Assembly (NCBI GenBank): GCA_040509055.1
Contig: JBEVLT010000434.1
Location: 1-20,220, forward strand
DNA length: 20,220 nt
Source: JAJKIP01 sp040509055
GTDB taxonomy: Bacteria; Bacteroidota; Bacteroidia; Chitinophagales; Chitinophagaceae
Reading direction: 5' to 3'
In this document: positions 8,501 to 15,226 of the stretch, one piece after another
Layout of the letters: each line of letters begins with the position of its first letter
Position numbering within the stretch: the first letter of the stretch is position 1
Program-made: the position numbers and the translations under genes
The notes under the pieces: model-generated
Told to the model about the DNA's origin: nothing
What the model saw: only the letters and a program-made list of their open reading frames with translations
Database searches by the model: none

Positions 8501-8604
8501 CCGCTCCGATACTGGTTGACCTTACCCGCAAAAAAGCGAACAAAAACACACCGGTACCGCCCGCAGGCAAACCGGGATTGAAAGAAACACCGCCAACGGT
8601 ATAA
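5524..8604 (+). CDS. secDF: Fused protein translocase subunit SecDF
   Basis: SecD and SecF fused in one 1026-residue membrane protein, which uses the proton motive force to pull preproteins across the membrane after SecA-driven insertion. SecD half: helix 1 at about 8-27; the LGLDLQGG motif at 95-102; P1 domain to about 530; membrane bundle with GMAVDTNVIIYERIKEE (D602, R610). SecF half: TM1 at about 718-735; FDEGVEFKGG at 738-747; periplasmic P4 domain; bundle with GFSMNDTVIVFDRIRED (D914, R921). These Asp/Arg pairs are the conserved proton-path residues. P1 contains an insert at about 275-340 rich in Ala/Thr/Asp with three copies of a DTGLKPI-like unit (296-320). The frame is open back to 5386, but MQLKGLVRFF at 5524 starts directly before helix 1 and lies downstream of the promoter. 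Confidence 0.96.
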   Translation: MQLKGLVRFFTILLIVYSLYQLSFTWFVRNHEKKLEARAKSFVTVNHPGAKGEEWDSLYNDRLRRLKDSTKDETITYSITGAVSYQKAKEEELNLGLDLQGGMNVTMEVEMTGLLQTLSNDSRDPNFLKALDNANKRKANSNANFISLFAEEYKNLAGANKLSGLFSASSNGDIKPADNDSKVIGVLESRARDAFDNTFRVLSTRIDQFGVAQPNINPDRDRGIITVELPGVQDKERVRNYLQSTANLQFWEVYKITELVPNITKADGIFNAMMGGKSTDSAAAAADTVKPAATNDTTGLQPISNDTGLKPIGAADTGLKSTTPSAAQQEADAKKSLQGYIAFAQPAEGENGKAEYPAYIGLVPIKDTALVRSFLQNPLIKGAFPSQLVWMYGKPDRDKKTNRTQNFVALYAIKTFGRDKAKLEGEAVATAGSDYNQSGNPEVTMRMTPKGTRDWAKLTAENVGKPIAIVLDNIVYSAPNVINAIDGGISSISGSFTVQETQDLARILNAGKYPAPAKIVQEQQVGPTLGSEAIKGGMMAFGISFLVIFLLMLVYYNTSGWVANIALILNLLFTIGVLAGLGATLTAPGIAGLVLTIGMAVDTNVIIYERIKEELTKGKGYIPAINEGYKRSLPPVLDAHVTTLLTAIILFYFGLGPVRGFATTQILGILLSLFCGILVSRWITNWFTDKKRHLEYFTGVSRRIFKHASFKFIEYRKVAYAISFVVLALGIAAFFNGFDEGVEFKGGRSYTVAFSSPANVEQIRDDLKLTFHNESPIIKTVGNSSTLDITTSYLIDSTGQHVDSVVEGTLMTGLQKHGAPKLIGSKKVLPTISDDLKAGAVKATVFALLVIFLYIFIRFRDWRYSLGTIIALLHDVFVTMAVFSFARNIVPFPLEIDQHFIAAILTVIGFSMNDTVIVFDRIREDRKLYPGAPLETTINRAINETLSRTIMTSLTVFLTILILFLVGGEVTKGFAFAMLVGVLTGTYSSVFVAAPILVDLTRKKANKNTPVPPAGKPGLKETPPTV
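6409..6486 (+). repeat. Threefold imperfect repeat within the secDF P1 insert
   Basis: The encoded units are DTTGLQPI, DTGLKPI and DTGLKS, spaced 10 to 11 residues apart in a low-complexity segment of the SecD P1 region. The DNA copies differ at wobble positions, so the repeat is old or kept at protein level. Confidence 0.6.
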
Positions 8605-8624
8605 ATAAATCAATGATTGATCGC

Positions 8625-8660
8625 AAAAGCCCGTGCCGGATGTGCACGGGCTTTTTGTTT
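8625..8660 (+). terminator. Intrinsic terminator after secDF
   Basis: Arms AAAAGCCCGTGC (8625-8636) and GCACGGGCTTTT (8644-8655) pair perfectly over 12 bp around a 7-nt loop, followed by TGTTT. This is a strong Rho-independent terminator 20 bp past the secDF stop, so the antiporter gene is a separate unit. Confidence 0.92.
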
Positions 8661-8684
8661 ATTATCCCAACCGAACGATCCCGC

Positions 8685-8699
8685 CCGTTGTTACAACGG
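8685..8699. promoter_or_regulatory. 15-bp perfect palindrome over the antiporter -33 region
   Basis: CCGTTGTTACAACGG has 7-bp arms around one central T. The TTG inside it (8688-8690) is 17 bp upstream of a -7-like TATTTTTA (8708-8715), the spacing expected for a Bacteroidota promoter. A protein bound here would cover the -33 element, so it is a candidate operator; the regulator is unknown. Confidence 0.5.
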
Positions 8700-8707
8700 T
8701 AATTCAG

Positions 8708-8715
8708 TATTTTTA
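8708..8715 (+). promoter_or_regulatory. -7-like element for the antiporter gene
   Basis: TATTTTTA matches TAnnTTTG at all but the last base and has a TTG 17 bp upstream. It ends only 6 nt before the TTG start codon. Confidence 0.4.
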
Positions 8716-8721
8716 TAGGAG

Positions 8722-10182
8722 TTGCATTCCACTACAGAAAATATCATCCTCGCCGGCTCGCTATTGCTGATCGCAAGCATCGTGGCCAGCAAAACCTCGT
8801 TCAAGCTAGGCATCCCTATGCTGATATTTTTCCTGGGCATTGGCATGCTGGCCGGATCGGAAGGACTGGGGGGCATTTATTTCGACGATCCGCGTACGGC
8901 ACAGCTGCTGGGCATCGTGGCGCTGAACTTCATACTCTTTTCAGGCGGTATGGACACCCGGTGGGAAAGTATCCGGCCAATCGTATGGCGGGGTATTTCG
9001 CTGTCCACGCTCGGCGTCCTGGTTACCGCGGGCATTATCGGTTTTTTTGTACACCTGGTCGCCGGCTTCAGCCTGCTGGAAGGTATGCTGCTCGGCTCCA
9101 TCGTTTCGGCTACAGACGCTGCTGCCGTATTCTCCATTTTACGCACGCGCAATATCGGGCTGAAAGGCCACCTGCGGCCCATACTGGAGCTGGAAAGCGG
9201 CAGCAACGACCCGATGGCTTATATTCTTACGATCAGCTTTACCTACCTGATCGCCAACGGCGATGCCACGGCCGGCAAGCTGGTACTGAAGTTCGTACAG
9301 GAGATGGTTGTCGGCGGTATACTTGGCATTCTCCTGGGCCGGGTCATGACAATTACCATCAACAAGGTATCGCTGGAAACGGAGGGCCTGTACCCGGTAC
9401 TGATCATGGCCATGATCTTTTTCACCTTCGCCATTACCGATCTGCTGGGCGGCAACGGGTTCCTGGCGGTTTACCTGTCGGCCCTGGTGCTGGGCAACAG
9501 CAATTTCCTGCACAAAAAAAGCATTATCCGCTTTTACGACGGGCAGGCGTGGCTGATGCAGATCGTCATGTTCCTCACACTTGGATTGCTGGTATTCCCG
9601 TCGCGCATCACGCCTATTGCCGGCACAGGCATCCTGATCGCCCTGGTACTGATCTTCGTGGCGCGGCCCGTAGCCGTATTCATCAGCCTGGCTTTTTTCA
9701 GGATGAAACTGCGGGAGAAGCTGTTCATCTCCTGGGTGGGCCTGCGGGGTGCGGTACCCATCGTGTTTGCCACCTACCCGCTTATTGCCGGCCTGGCCAA
9801 AGCAGACCAGATCTTTCACCTTGTGTTTTTTATTTCGGCCTCTTCCGTATTGCTGCAGGGCTATACCCTGCCGCTGGTAGCACGGTGGCTACGGGTGACG
9901 GTGCCCCGGAAAGCCAAAAGGATAACACCACTGGACATGGAGCTGTACGATACGGTACAATCGGAATTCGTGGAGGTGATCCTGAGCGGCAACAGCAAGG
10001 CCGTGGGCAAAGCGATCGTGAAACTGAAACTGCCCAAGCCGGCACTGATCGTATTGCTGGTCAGGGACGAGAAGTACATCCAGCCCAACGGATCCACCGT
10101 GCTGGAAGAAGGCGATAAACTATTGCTGCTGGCCAATAATAAAAACGTGCTGAACGAAGTGTACCAGGCGCTTGACGTGTAA
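8722..10182 (+). CDS. CPA1-family K+(Na+)/H+ antiporter with C-terminal TrkA-C domain
   Basis: A 486-residue inner-membrane cation/proton antiporter of the NhaP2/CvrA type. About twelve membrane helices fill residues 7-390. Hallmarks are SIVSATDAAAVFSIL (T131-D132), ELESGSNDPMAYIL (N162-D163, the ion-binding pair) and GLRGAVPI at 340-347. Residues about 400-486 form a cytoplasmic TrkA-C (RCK_C) domain ending in EEGDKLLLLANNKNV, normally a nucleotide or ligand sensing module. The start is TTG at 8722: an in-frame TAG at 8716 rules out anything upstream, and the next ATG (8815-8820 region) would remove the first helix. AGGAG lies directly against the TTG, which is too close for normal Shine-Dalgarno use. 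K+ versus Na+ preference cannot be read from sequence. It converges on the Fe-S gene with a 5-bp gap. Confidence 0.93.
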   Translation: MHSTTENIILAGSLLLIASIVASKTSFKLGIPMLIFFLGIGMLAGSEGLGGIYFDDPRTAQLLGIVALNFILFSGGMDTRWESIRPIVWRGISLSTLGVLVTAGIIGFFVHLVAGFSLLEGMLLGSIVSATDAAAVFSILRTRNIGLKGHLRPILELESGSNDPMAYILTISFTYLIANGDATAGKLVLKFVQEMVVGGILGILLGRVMTITINKVSLETEGLYPVLIMAMIFFTFAITDLLGGNGFLAVYLSALVLGNSNFLHKKSIIRFYDGQAWLMQIVMFLTLGLLVFPSRITPIAGTGILIALVLIFVARPVAVFISLAFFRMKLREKLFISWVGLRGAVPIVFATYPLIAGLAKADQIFHLVFFISASSVLLQGYTLPLVARWLRVTVPRKAKRITPLDMELYDTVQSEFVEVILSGNSKAVGKAIVKLKLPKPALIVLLVRDEKYIQPNGSTVLEEGDKLLLLANNKNVLNEVYQALDV

Positions 10183-10187
10183 GCCGC

Positions 10188-10529
10188 TTATACGGCAAAG
10201 GAAGTGCCGCACCCGCATGTATTGCTGGCGTTCGGGTTTCGGAACGTAAACCCCCGGTTATTCAGGCCGTTCTCCCAGTCCACCTGCATCCCGTACAGGT
10301 ACATTTCATGTGCCTTGTTCATCACGCAGGGAATGGATTCGATGGCAAACTCGATATCGTTCTGTTGCTGGTGATCGAAGCCAAGCACATAGCTCATCCC
10401 CGAACAGCCGCCGCCCTTTACACCTATCCGCAGGGCCTGCGTGGTATCAAATCCGTCCTGGGCCATCAGCCTCTTCAGTTCGGCAATGGCGCCGGGTGTC
10501 AGCGTTACCGGGGTTGTCATCGTTTCCAT
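10188..10529 (-). CDS. HesB/IscA-family iron-sulfur cluster assembly protein
   Basis: A 113-residue A-type carrier that accepts or passes on Fe-S clusters in the cytoplasm. The three conserved cysteines are present: C42 in GGGCSGMSY and C105/C107 in the C-terminal TCGCGTSF. The segment VDWENGLNNRGFTFRNPNA is the family's typical run before the last two cysteines. Two starts are possible, 10529 (METMTTPV) and 10520 (MTTPV). The -7 element ends 4 nt before 10529, so the transcript probably begins at or next to that ATG. No isc or suf genes are nearby. The frame stays open far upstream, across the divergent gene, but only this part is conserved protein. Confidence 0.93.
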   Translation of the reverse strand: METMTTPVTLTPGAIAELKRLMAQDGFDTTQALRIGVKGGGCSGMSYVLGFDHQQQNDIEFAIESIPCVMNKAHEMYLYGMQVDWENGLNNRGFTFRNPNASNTCGCGTSFAV

Positions 10530-10533
10530 ATTG

Positions 10534-10541
10534 CAAAAATA
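10534..10541 (-). promoter_or_regulatory. -7 element of the IscA-type gene, adjacent to the start codon
   Basis: On the minus strand this reads TATTTTTG, an exact match to TAnnTTTG. Only 4 nt separate it from the ATG at 10529, which predicts a leaderless or nearly leaderless mRNA. Confidence 0.5.
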
Positions 10542-10610
10542 ACTATTCTTTCCAAGGCATTGTCTGCCATCTGTAATAACAATACCGGCACCGGAATGTT
10601 CGCCACGACG

Positions 10611-10641
10611 GCCTGCAACTTCGCTCCCCAAAGCTGCAGGC
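10611..10641. promoter_or_regulatory. 7-bp inverted repeat upstream of the unknown membrane protein gene
   Basis: GCCTGCA (10611-10617) and TGCAGGC (10635-10641) are perfect complements 17 bp apart. They bracket the expected -33 region of the promoter whose -7 element is at 10649. Short enough to arise by chance. Confidence 0.25.
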
Positions 10642-10648
10642 TTCTCGC

Positions 10649-10656
10649 TATTTTTG
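10649..10656 (+). promoter_or_regulatory. -7 promoter element for the unknown membrane-anchored protein gene
   Basis: TATTTTTG matches TAnnTTTG exactly and ends 20 nt before the ATG at 10677. It is divergent from the IscA-type promoter 108 bp away. Confidence 0.5.
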
Positions 10657-10676
10657 TCCGAAATAATGTTTTCCGC

Positions 10677-11186
10677 ATGACCCAGGAAATTGTCAACCTG
10701 ATCGTTGCCGTTGTGGCCCTGCTTATTGCCTGCTACACTTTTTACCAAATCAATGACCTGCGGAAAAAAAAGCAGGCATCGCCGGCCGATGCCTACAGCA
10801 GCCGGCCCCTGCAGCTGCAGGCTTATGAACGGCTGGTCATGCTGTCGGACAGGATAGCGATGCCCAACCTGGTCAGCCGCTCCAGCCAGCATGCCGGCCT
10901 GGATGCCAGGCAAATGCAGCAATTGCTGCTCGACACCATCCGGCAGGAGTATGAATACAATGTGACCCAGCAAATCTATGTCAGCGCCGTGGCCTGGGAA
11001 GCCATCCGCAACCTGAAAGACCAGAATATGCTCATTGTCAACCAGACGGCTTCCGGGTTGCCTGCAGGAGCCACCGGCTTGGACCTGAACAGAAGGCTGC
11101 TGGAGTACAGTATGTCTCAAAAAAAAGGACTCCTGCACGAAGTAGTGCTGGAAGCCCTGAGCTACGAAGCCAAAAAGATCATGTAA
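10677..11186 (+). CDS. Unknown protein with one N-terminal membrane helix
   Basis: I do not recognise a family with known function. The 169-residue product starts MTQEIVNLIVAVVALLIACY, a membrane helix at about residues 5-22, then a basic stop-transfer stretch (LRKKKQ), which suggests the rest is cytoplasmic. The remainder is predicted mostly helical, glutamine- and leucine-rich, including QLQAYERLVMLSDRIAMPNL and DTIRQEYEYNVTQQIYVS, ending in EALSYEAKKIM. No enzyme motif or cysteine pair is visible. The open frame extends to 10308, but the upstream part overlaps the IscA-type gene and both promoters; the ATG at 10677 follows the -7 element directly. The mutase gene starts 48 bp downstream with no clear terminator between, so the two may be co-transcribed. 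Confidence 0.75.
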   Translation: MTQEIVNLIVAVVALLIACYTFYQINDLRKKKQASPADAYSSRPLQLQAYERLVMLSDRIAMPNLVSRSSQHAGLDARQMQQLLLDTIRQEYEYNVTQQIYVSAVAWEAIRNLKDQNMLIVNQTASGLPAGATGLDLNRRLLEYSMSQKKGLLHEVVLEALSYEAKKIM

Positions 11187-11234
11187 CGAACCCGGGACAC
11201 ACCGTGCCGGTTTGCTCATTCTAACTTGTATTGC

Positions 11235-12791
11235 ATGCCTGACAAAAAGATAATCACCGACTCGGGTATCGACATCCGCGAAGTGTATACCGGCTATGAG
11301 CAGCCCCTTTTCCCGGAACTGCCCGGCCGGTTTCCTTACACGCGCGGCATACAGCCCGATATGTACCGGGGCAGGCTGTGGACCATGCGCCAGTATGCAG
11401 GGTTTTCCACGGCCGAAGAGAGCAACCGGCGGTACCACTACCTGTTATCACAGGGTGTGATGGGGTTGAGCGTGGCCTTTGACCTGCCTACCCAGATCGG
11501 GTACGACAGCGATCACCCGCTGGCAGAAGGCGAAGTAGGCAAGGTGGGCGTAGCGATCGACACGCTGGAAGACATGCAATCACTGTTTGAAGGGATCAGG
11601 CTGGAAGACATCTCGACTTCCATGACCATCAATGCCACAGGCTTTATCCTGCTCAGCCTCTATGTGGCGCTGGCAAAGCAGCAGGGCGCCCGCCTGGGCA
11701 AAATATCCGGCACTATCCAAAACGATATCCTGAAAGAATACGCAGCCAGGGGCACCTATATCTATCCGCCCAAACCTTCCATGCGCATCATCACCGACAT
11801 CTTCGAGTGGTGCAGCCATGAACTGCCGAAATGGAACACCATTTCCATCTCCGGCTACCATATCCGCGAGGCAGGCAGCACAGCGGTACAGGAAATTGCT
11901 TTTACGCTCAGCAACGGCAAAGCCTATGTGGAAGCCGCGTTGCAAAAAGGTCTTGATATCGATGTGTTCGGCAAACGGCTCTCGTTCTTTTTCAATGCGC
12001 ACAACAACTTATTCGAAGAAGTAGCCAAGTTCAGGGCGGCCCGGCGCATGTGGGCACGCATCATGAAAGACCTGGGCGCCACCGACCCCAGGGCCATGAT
12101 GCTGCGTTTCCATACGCAAACAGGAGGCAGCACGCTTACCGCCCAGCAGCCGCATAACAACATTGCCCGTGTAACCGTGCAGACGCTGGCCGCCGTGATG
12201 GGCGGCACGCAAAGCCTCCATACCAACGGGTTCGACGAGGCGCTGAGCCTGCCCACGGAGGAGGCCGCACGCATCGCCCTGCGCACCCAGCAGATCGTTG
12301 CTCACGAAAGCGGTGTTGCCGACACAGCCGATCCGCTTGGCGGCTCCTGGTTTGTGGAATCGCTGACCAGCGAGACGGAGGAAGCAGCCTGGCAGCTGAT
12401 GCAGAAGATCGACGCCATGGGCGGCAGTGTGCCGGCTATCGAAGAAGGTTTTATCCAGAACGAGATCGCCCGCAGTGCTTACGAATACCAGCGGCAGATA
12501 GAGAACAGCCAAAAAATAATCGTGGGCGTCAACCGTTTTCAAAGCGACGATGCCTCATCCATTCCCATCCTGAAGATCGATGACAACATCCGGCTGAAGC
12601 AGGTAGAAAAATTAACCCGGTTTAAAAACAACCGGGACCAGGTAAAAGCGCAACAGTGCCTGCAGGAACTTACCCGCAGGGCCGGCAGTGGTGAAAACCT
12701 GATCCCGGCCGTCATCGACGCCGTGGAGAACAAATGTTCGCTGGGTGAAATAGCCGATACTCTCAGAGCGGTATTCGGAGAGTACAAATAA
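11235..12791 (+). CDS. Acyl-CoA mutase catalytic subunit, probably methylmalonyl-CoA mutase, without B12 domain
   Basis: Coenzyme B12-dependent mutase, TIM-barrel catalytic part only (518 residues). It should interconvert methylmalonyl-CoA and succinyl-CoA. The residues that separate methylmalonyl- from isobutyryl- or 2-hydroxyisobutyryl-CoA mutases are of the methylmalonyl type: Y54 in RQYAGFST and R172 in AARGTYIYPP, equivalent to Y89 and R207 of the Propionibacterium enzyme; Y208-H209 in ISGYH equal Y243-H244. The distances between these residues (118 and 36) are identical to the Propionibacterium enzyme. There is no C-terminal cobalamin domain (no DxHxxG), so a separate small subunit must supply it, as in archaeal split mutases; it is not in this window. 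A TTG at 11226 would add three residues; the ATG at 11235 is preferred. Confidence 0.93.
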   Translation: MPDKKIITDSGIDIREVYTGYEQPLFPELPGRFPYTRGIQPDMYRGRLWTMRQYAGFSTAEESNRRYHYLLSQGVMGLSVAFDLPTQIGYDSDHPLAEGEVGKVGVAIDTLEDMQSLFEGIRLEDISTSMTINATGFILLSLYVALAKQQGARLGKISGTIQNDILKEYAARGTYIYPPKPSMRIITDIFEWCSHELPKWNTISISGYHIREAGSTAVQEIAFTLSNGKAYVEAALQKGLDIDVFGKRLSFFFNAHNNLFEEVAKFRAARRMWARIMKDLGATDPRAMMLRFHTQTGGSTLTAQQPHNNIARVTVQTLAAVMGGTQSLHTNGFDEALSLPTEEAARIALRTQQIVAHESGVADTADPLGGSWFVESLTSETEEAAWQLMQKIDAMGGSVPAIEEGFIQNEIARSAYEYQRQIENSQKIIVGVNRFQSDDASSIPILKIDDNIRLKQVEKLTRFKNNRDQVKAQQCLQELTRRAGSGENLIPAVIDAVENKCSLGEIADTLRAVFGEYK

Positions 12792-12888
12792 CACGTAACC
12801 GGCACTTTCCTTTATCAGTATGCGTGTTTAAAACCGCGCCGGCACCGCATATCCGGGCAACAGCAATGAGGCAATAACGGAAGGCCCG

Positions 12889-14814
12889 CTATATTTTTAC
12901 GGCCGCCCGGGGAGCAGCGGGCTTATCTGCAGGCCTGAAGGAAAGGGGTGAGGAAAAACCGAAGCATGGAAGCGGCTCCTGTGATTTGCTGAAGCTCAGG
13001 CTGCCTGACAGCGAGTATCCCGCCGCCGGCCGGTTACTGATGATAAATTCCCGTTTATTTTCCCTGTTGATCTCAGCGCCGTACACCACCCTGCGCCGGA
13101 GCTCTGTTGTCTTCCGCTGCACCGAATCCCGGGCCTGGCGTTTCCGGTCGTCTATTTTTCGCTGCAGATCAAGTTTCGTGCGCTTCTGATCCCGTTGTAC
13201 CTGCCTGTTCCTTTCCGTTATTTCTCTTTTTCGCTCCGTTATCTCCCGGTTCCGTTCTATTTTCTGCCGGTTCATATCCGTTTGCCTTTTCAGCTGTTCC
13301 GACTTCCTGATGGTATGCTCCTGCTGTCTCAGTACTATACTTCTCTGCTTACCGGCATGCCGCTGGTGTACGGCCGATTCGATCTGTTGCAGCAGCGATG
13401 AATAATTATCGATGTCCTGGCCGGTGACCGTTTTACCATCTACCACCAGGCTCGTGATCTTTTGGTTCAGCTTGGTCACGGTGTATGTTTTGCCATTCTG
13501 ATCGGTAACCGTTGTCGTTTCTGACCGGGTGGTACCATCATCATTGGTTGTAGTAGAGATGGAAGGGAACCTGATACCGTCGTATTCCGAGATTTTTGCA
13601 GGCACCGTGTCTGCAGCAACACGTACGATAGCGGCCGGAACAACACGCAATGCCGTTACTGCATTTTTCGGGGCTGCTGCCGGTGTAGATGACCGGAGGG
13701 CAGCAACTGCCAATACCGGGGGACGGGGCTGTACGGGTTCTTTTACAGAAGGCACGGCCGGTTTCACTGCAACCGGGGCATCGCCGGGAATAAATGAAAA
13801 CGCCATAATGGTAACCAGGCCGGCTACAAGCAATAACTTCTCCATGTTGTTGAGCTTTTTGTTTTCGCGGGTCAGCATGCGCTTGACCCGGCTTAATAAA
13901 TGATGTTTTTTACCGCCGATCCCCATAGCATAGGGAGACGGAAACAGCGAATATTCCTGGAAAGAAACCAGCGCCTCCAGGTAGTTTGCCTTAAGCGCGG
14001 TATGCGCTACGACAATATCGTCGCAGCAGGCTTCCCGTTCATGGCGGATGAGCGAGGATAGCCAAAGCAGGCCCGGATTAAAAAAGAAAAGAGCTTCGGC
14101 CGCACGTTGTACCAGGTTGACCAGGTAATCCTTTCGCCGTATATGCGCCAGTTCGTGCAGCAGGATGGTTTCGGCCTGCTCGGGGGGCAACTGCGCCAGC
14201 AAGCCCAGCGGGATAAGAATAACGGGTTTGAAAAATCCGATCGCTACCGGCACTTTTACCAGTTCGGACTGCAATAGCCGGACGGTTTGGCGGACACCCA
14301 GCTTGCTACTTAACTGATTCAGCCGTACCTGCCAGTCGCCAACAGCCGTCGTCCTCGTACACCGCAGCCGCCGCACGCCTGCCAGCCCGGTCGTGATCTT
14401 CAGGCAGTGAAATAAGAAGAAAGCGAACCAGCCCAGGACCACCAGCCCTGCATGTGCATCCAGCCAGTCAGCCAGCCGGTCCATAATACCGGTGGCGGCA
14501 ATCGTGGTTTCGGAAACAATACCGTTATTGGCAGAGCCGGTATCCGCATACACCTGCACAGACACCGGTTTCTGCACCGAACCAATGTCCGCAGCCAGCC
14601 GGCCAAACGTGATGCCGGTCGTAACCAGGAAGAGTAGTGCAATCCCACACAGCAGGTTGTACCGGAGGCGGGCCGCAGATTGACGGGTGGCCAGGATAAC
14701 CATGCCGGCAAGCGCTGCTGCCAGTGCCCCCTGCCAGAGAGAATGGAGCAATGTCCAGCAAACAGCTTTCAGCAGGCCTTCCGGCAATACAGACTGCAGA
14801 AATAATAACGGCAT
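12889..14814 (-). CDS. BlaR1/MecR1-like M56 membrane metallopeptidase with coiled-coil tail
   Basis: An integral-membrane zinc protease of the M56 family, about 641 residues. Helices lie at about 15-42, 53-72, 125-143 and 325-343. The catalytic motif HELAH is at 220-224 with H220, E221 and H224, and the third ligand region REACCDD is at 260-266. In staphylococcal BlaR1/MecR1 this module cleaves, or triggers cleavage of, the partner repressor. After helix 4 come a Pro/Ala-rich linker (345-400), a small domain with VTDQNGKTYTVTKLNQKITSL (about 437-457), and a long charged coiled coil (about 495-575) with the heptad-like unit ITERKRE/ITERNRQ. There is no penicillin-binding sensor domain (no SxxK/KTG), so beta-lactam is not the obvious signal. 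The start is 9 bp after the upstream blaI-like gene, clearly one operon. Confidence 0.9.
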   Translation of the reverse strand: MPLLFLQSVLPEGLLKAVCWTLLHSLWQGALAAALAGMVILATRQSAARLRYNLLCGIALLFLVTTGITFGRLAADIGSVQKPVSVQVYADTGSANNGIVSETTIAATGIMDRLADWLDAHAGLVVLGWFAFFLFHCLKITTGLAGVRRLRCTRTTAVGDWQVRLNQLSSKLGVRQTVRLLQSELVKVPVAIGFFKPVILIPLGLLAQLPPEQAETILLHELAHIRRKDYLVNLVQRAAEALFFFNPGLLWLSSLIRHEREACCDDIVVAHTALKANYLEALVSFQEYSLFPSPYAMGIGGKKHHLLSRVKRMLTRENKKLNNMEKLLLVAGLVTIMAFSFIPGDAPVAVKPAVPSVKEPVQPRPPVLAVAALRSSTPAAAPKNAVTALRVVPAAIVRVAADTVPAKISEYDGIRFPSISTTTNDDGTTRSETTTVTDQNGKTYTVTKLNQKITSLVVDGKTVTGQDIDNYSSLLQQIESAVHQRHAGKQRSIVLRQQEHTIRKSEQLKRQTDMNRQKIERNREITERKREITERNRQVQRDQKRTKLDLQRKIDDRKRQARDSVQRKTTELRRRVVYGAEINRENKREFIISNRPAAGYSLSGSLSFSKSQEPLPCFGFSSPLSFRPADKPAAPRAAVKI

Positions 14815-14823
14815 ACGATGGCT

Positions 14824-15222
14824 TTACTGTTTATCGAATTTCTTTAACAGCTCCCGGATGGCTTCGAGTTCTTTCTTAGAGGTTTTCCTGTTGCCCAGCA
14901 ACTGCAGCATGAGGCTGCTGGCAGAGCCGTTGTACAAGGTATCAACGAACTTGTCGAGCAACATGCTTTTGGTTTTGCTTTCTTCCTGGGCCGCGTGGTA
15001 CACATGCTTCATCTGGCTTTCGTCTCTTTCCAGCAAACCCTTTTCCACCATGATCTGCATGAGCTTCAGCGTAGAGGTATACTGAACCTCTCTTTTCTGT
15101 TCGTTCAGCTGGTCGTTGACAAAGCGAACGGTAGACGGGCCATGCTGCCACAACACCTGTAGTATTTCCAGTTCTGACCGGGTGGGCCCGGCTGGCGATT
15201 GGTCTTTTTTGGATGCTTTCAT
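14824..15222 (-). CDS. BlaI/MecI/CopY-family winged-helix repressor
   Basis: A 132-residue DNA-binding repressor. The N-terminal winged helix spans about residues 10-75 (TRSELEILQVLWQHGPSTVR, then YTSTLKLMQIMVEKGLLERD), the standard BlaI/MecI pattern. The C-terminal helices (SLMLQLLGNRKTSKKELEAIRELLKKF) form the dimerisation region. Members repress their own operon until the partner M56 protease inactivates them; the M56 gene follows 9 bp downstream. An open frame reaches 15255, but the ATG at 15222 directly precedes the conserved part and sits 4 nt behind the -7 element. A perfect TTCGTACGAA palindrome in the promoter is the likely autoregulatory site. Target genes other than its own operon are not evident. 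Confidence 0.93.
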   Translation of the reverse strand: MKASKKDQSPAGPTRSELEILQVLWQHGPSTVRFVNDQLNEQKREVQYTSTLKLMQIMVEKGLLERDESQMKHVYHAAQEESKTKSMLLDKFVDTLYNGSASSLMLQLLGNRKTSKKELEAIRELLKKFDKQ

Positions 15223-15226
15223 GTCA

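Noticed and set aside
8961..10118. A 385-codon open frame inside the antiporter gene, other frame
   Set aside because: It shadows a well-supported membrane protein; the composition (Arg, His, Gly rich) is typical of an off-frame reading.
11189..11214. Hairpin between the unknown membrane protein gene and the mutase as a terminator
   Set aside because: The stem has a mismatch and lacks a T tract; it is noted only as a possible attenuating structure.
11226..11234. TTG start for the mutase
   Set aside because: It adds only three residues; the ATG at 11235 is stronger.
10188..11438. A 416-codon open frame on the minus strand
   Set aside because: Only the last 113 codons are an IscA-type protein. 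The rest is antisense to the unknown membrane protein gene and the mutase 5' end, and crosses both divergent promoters.
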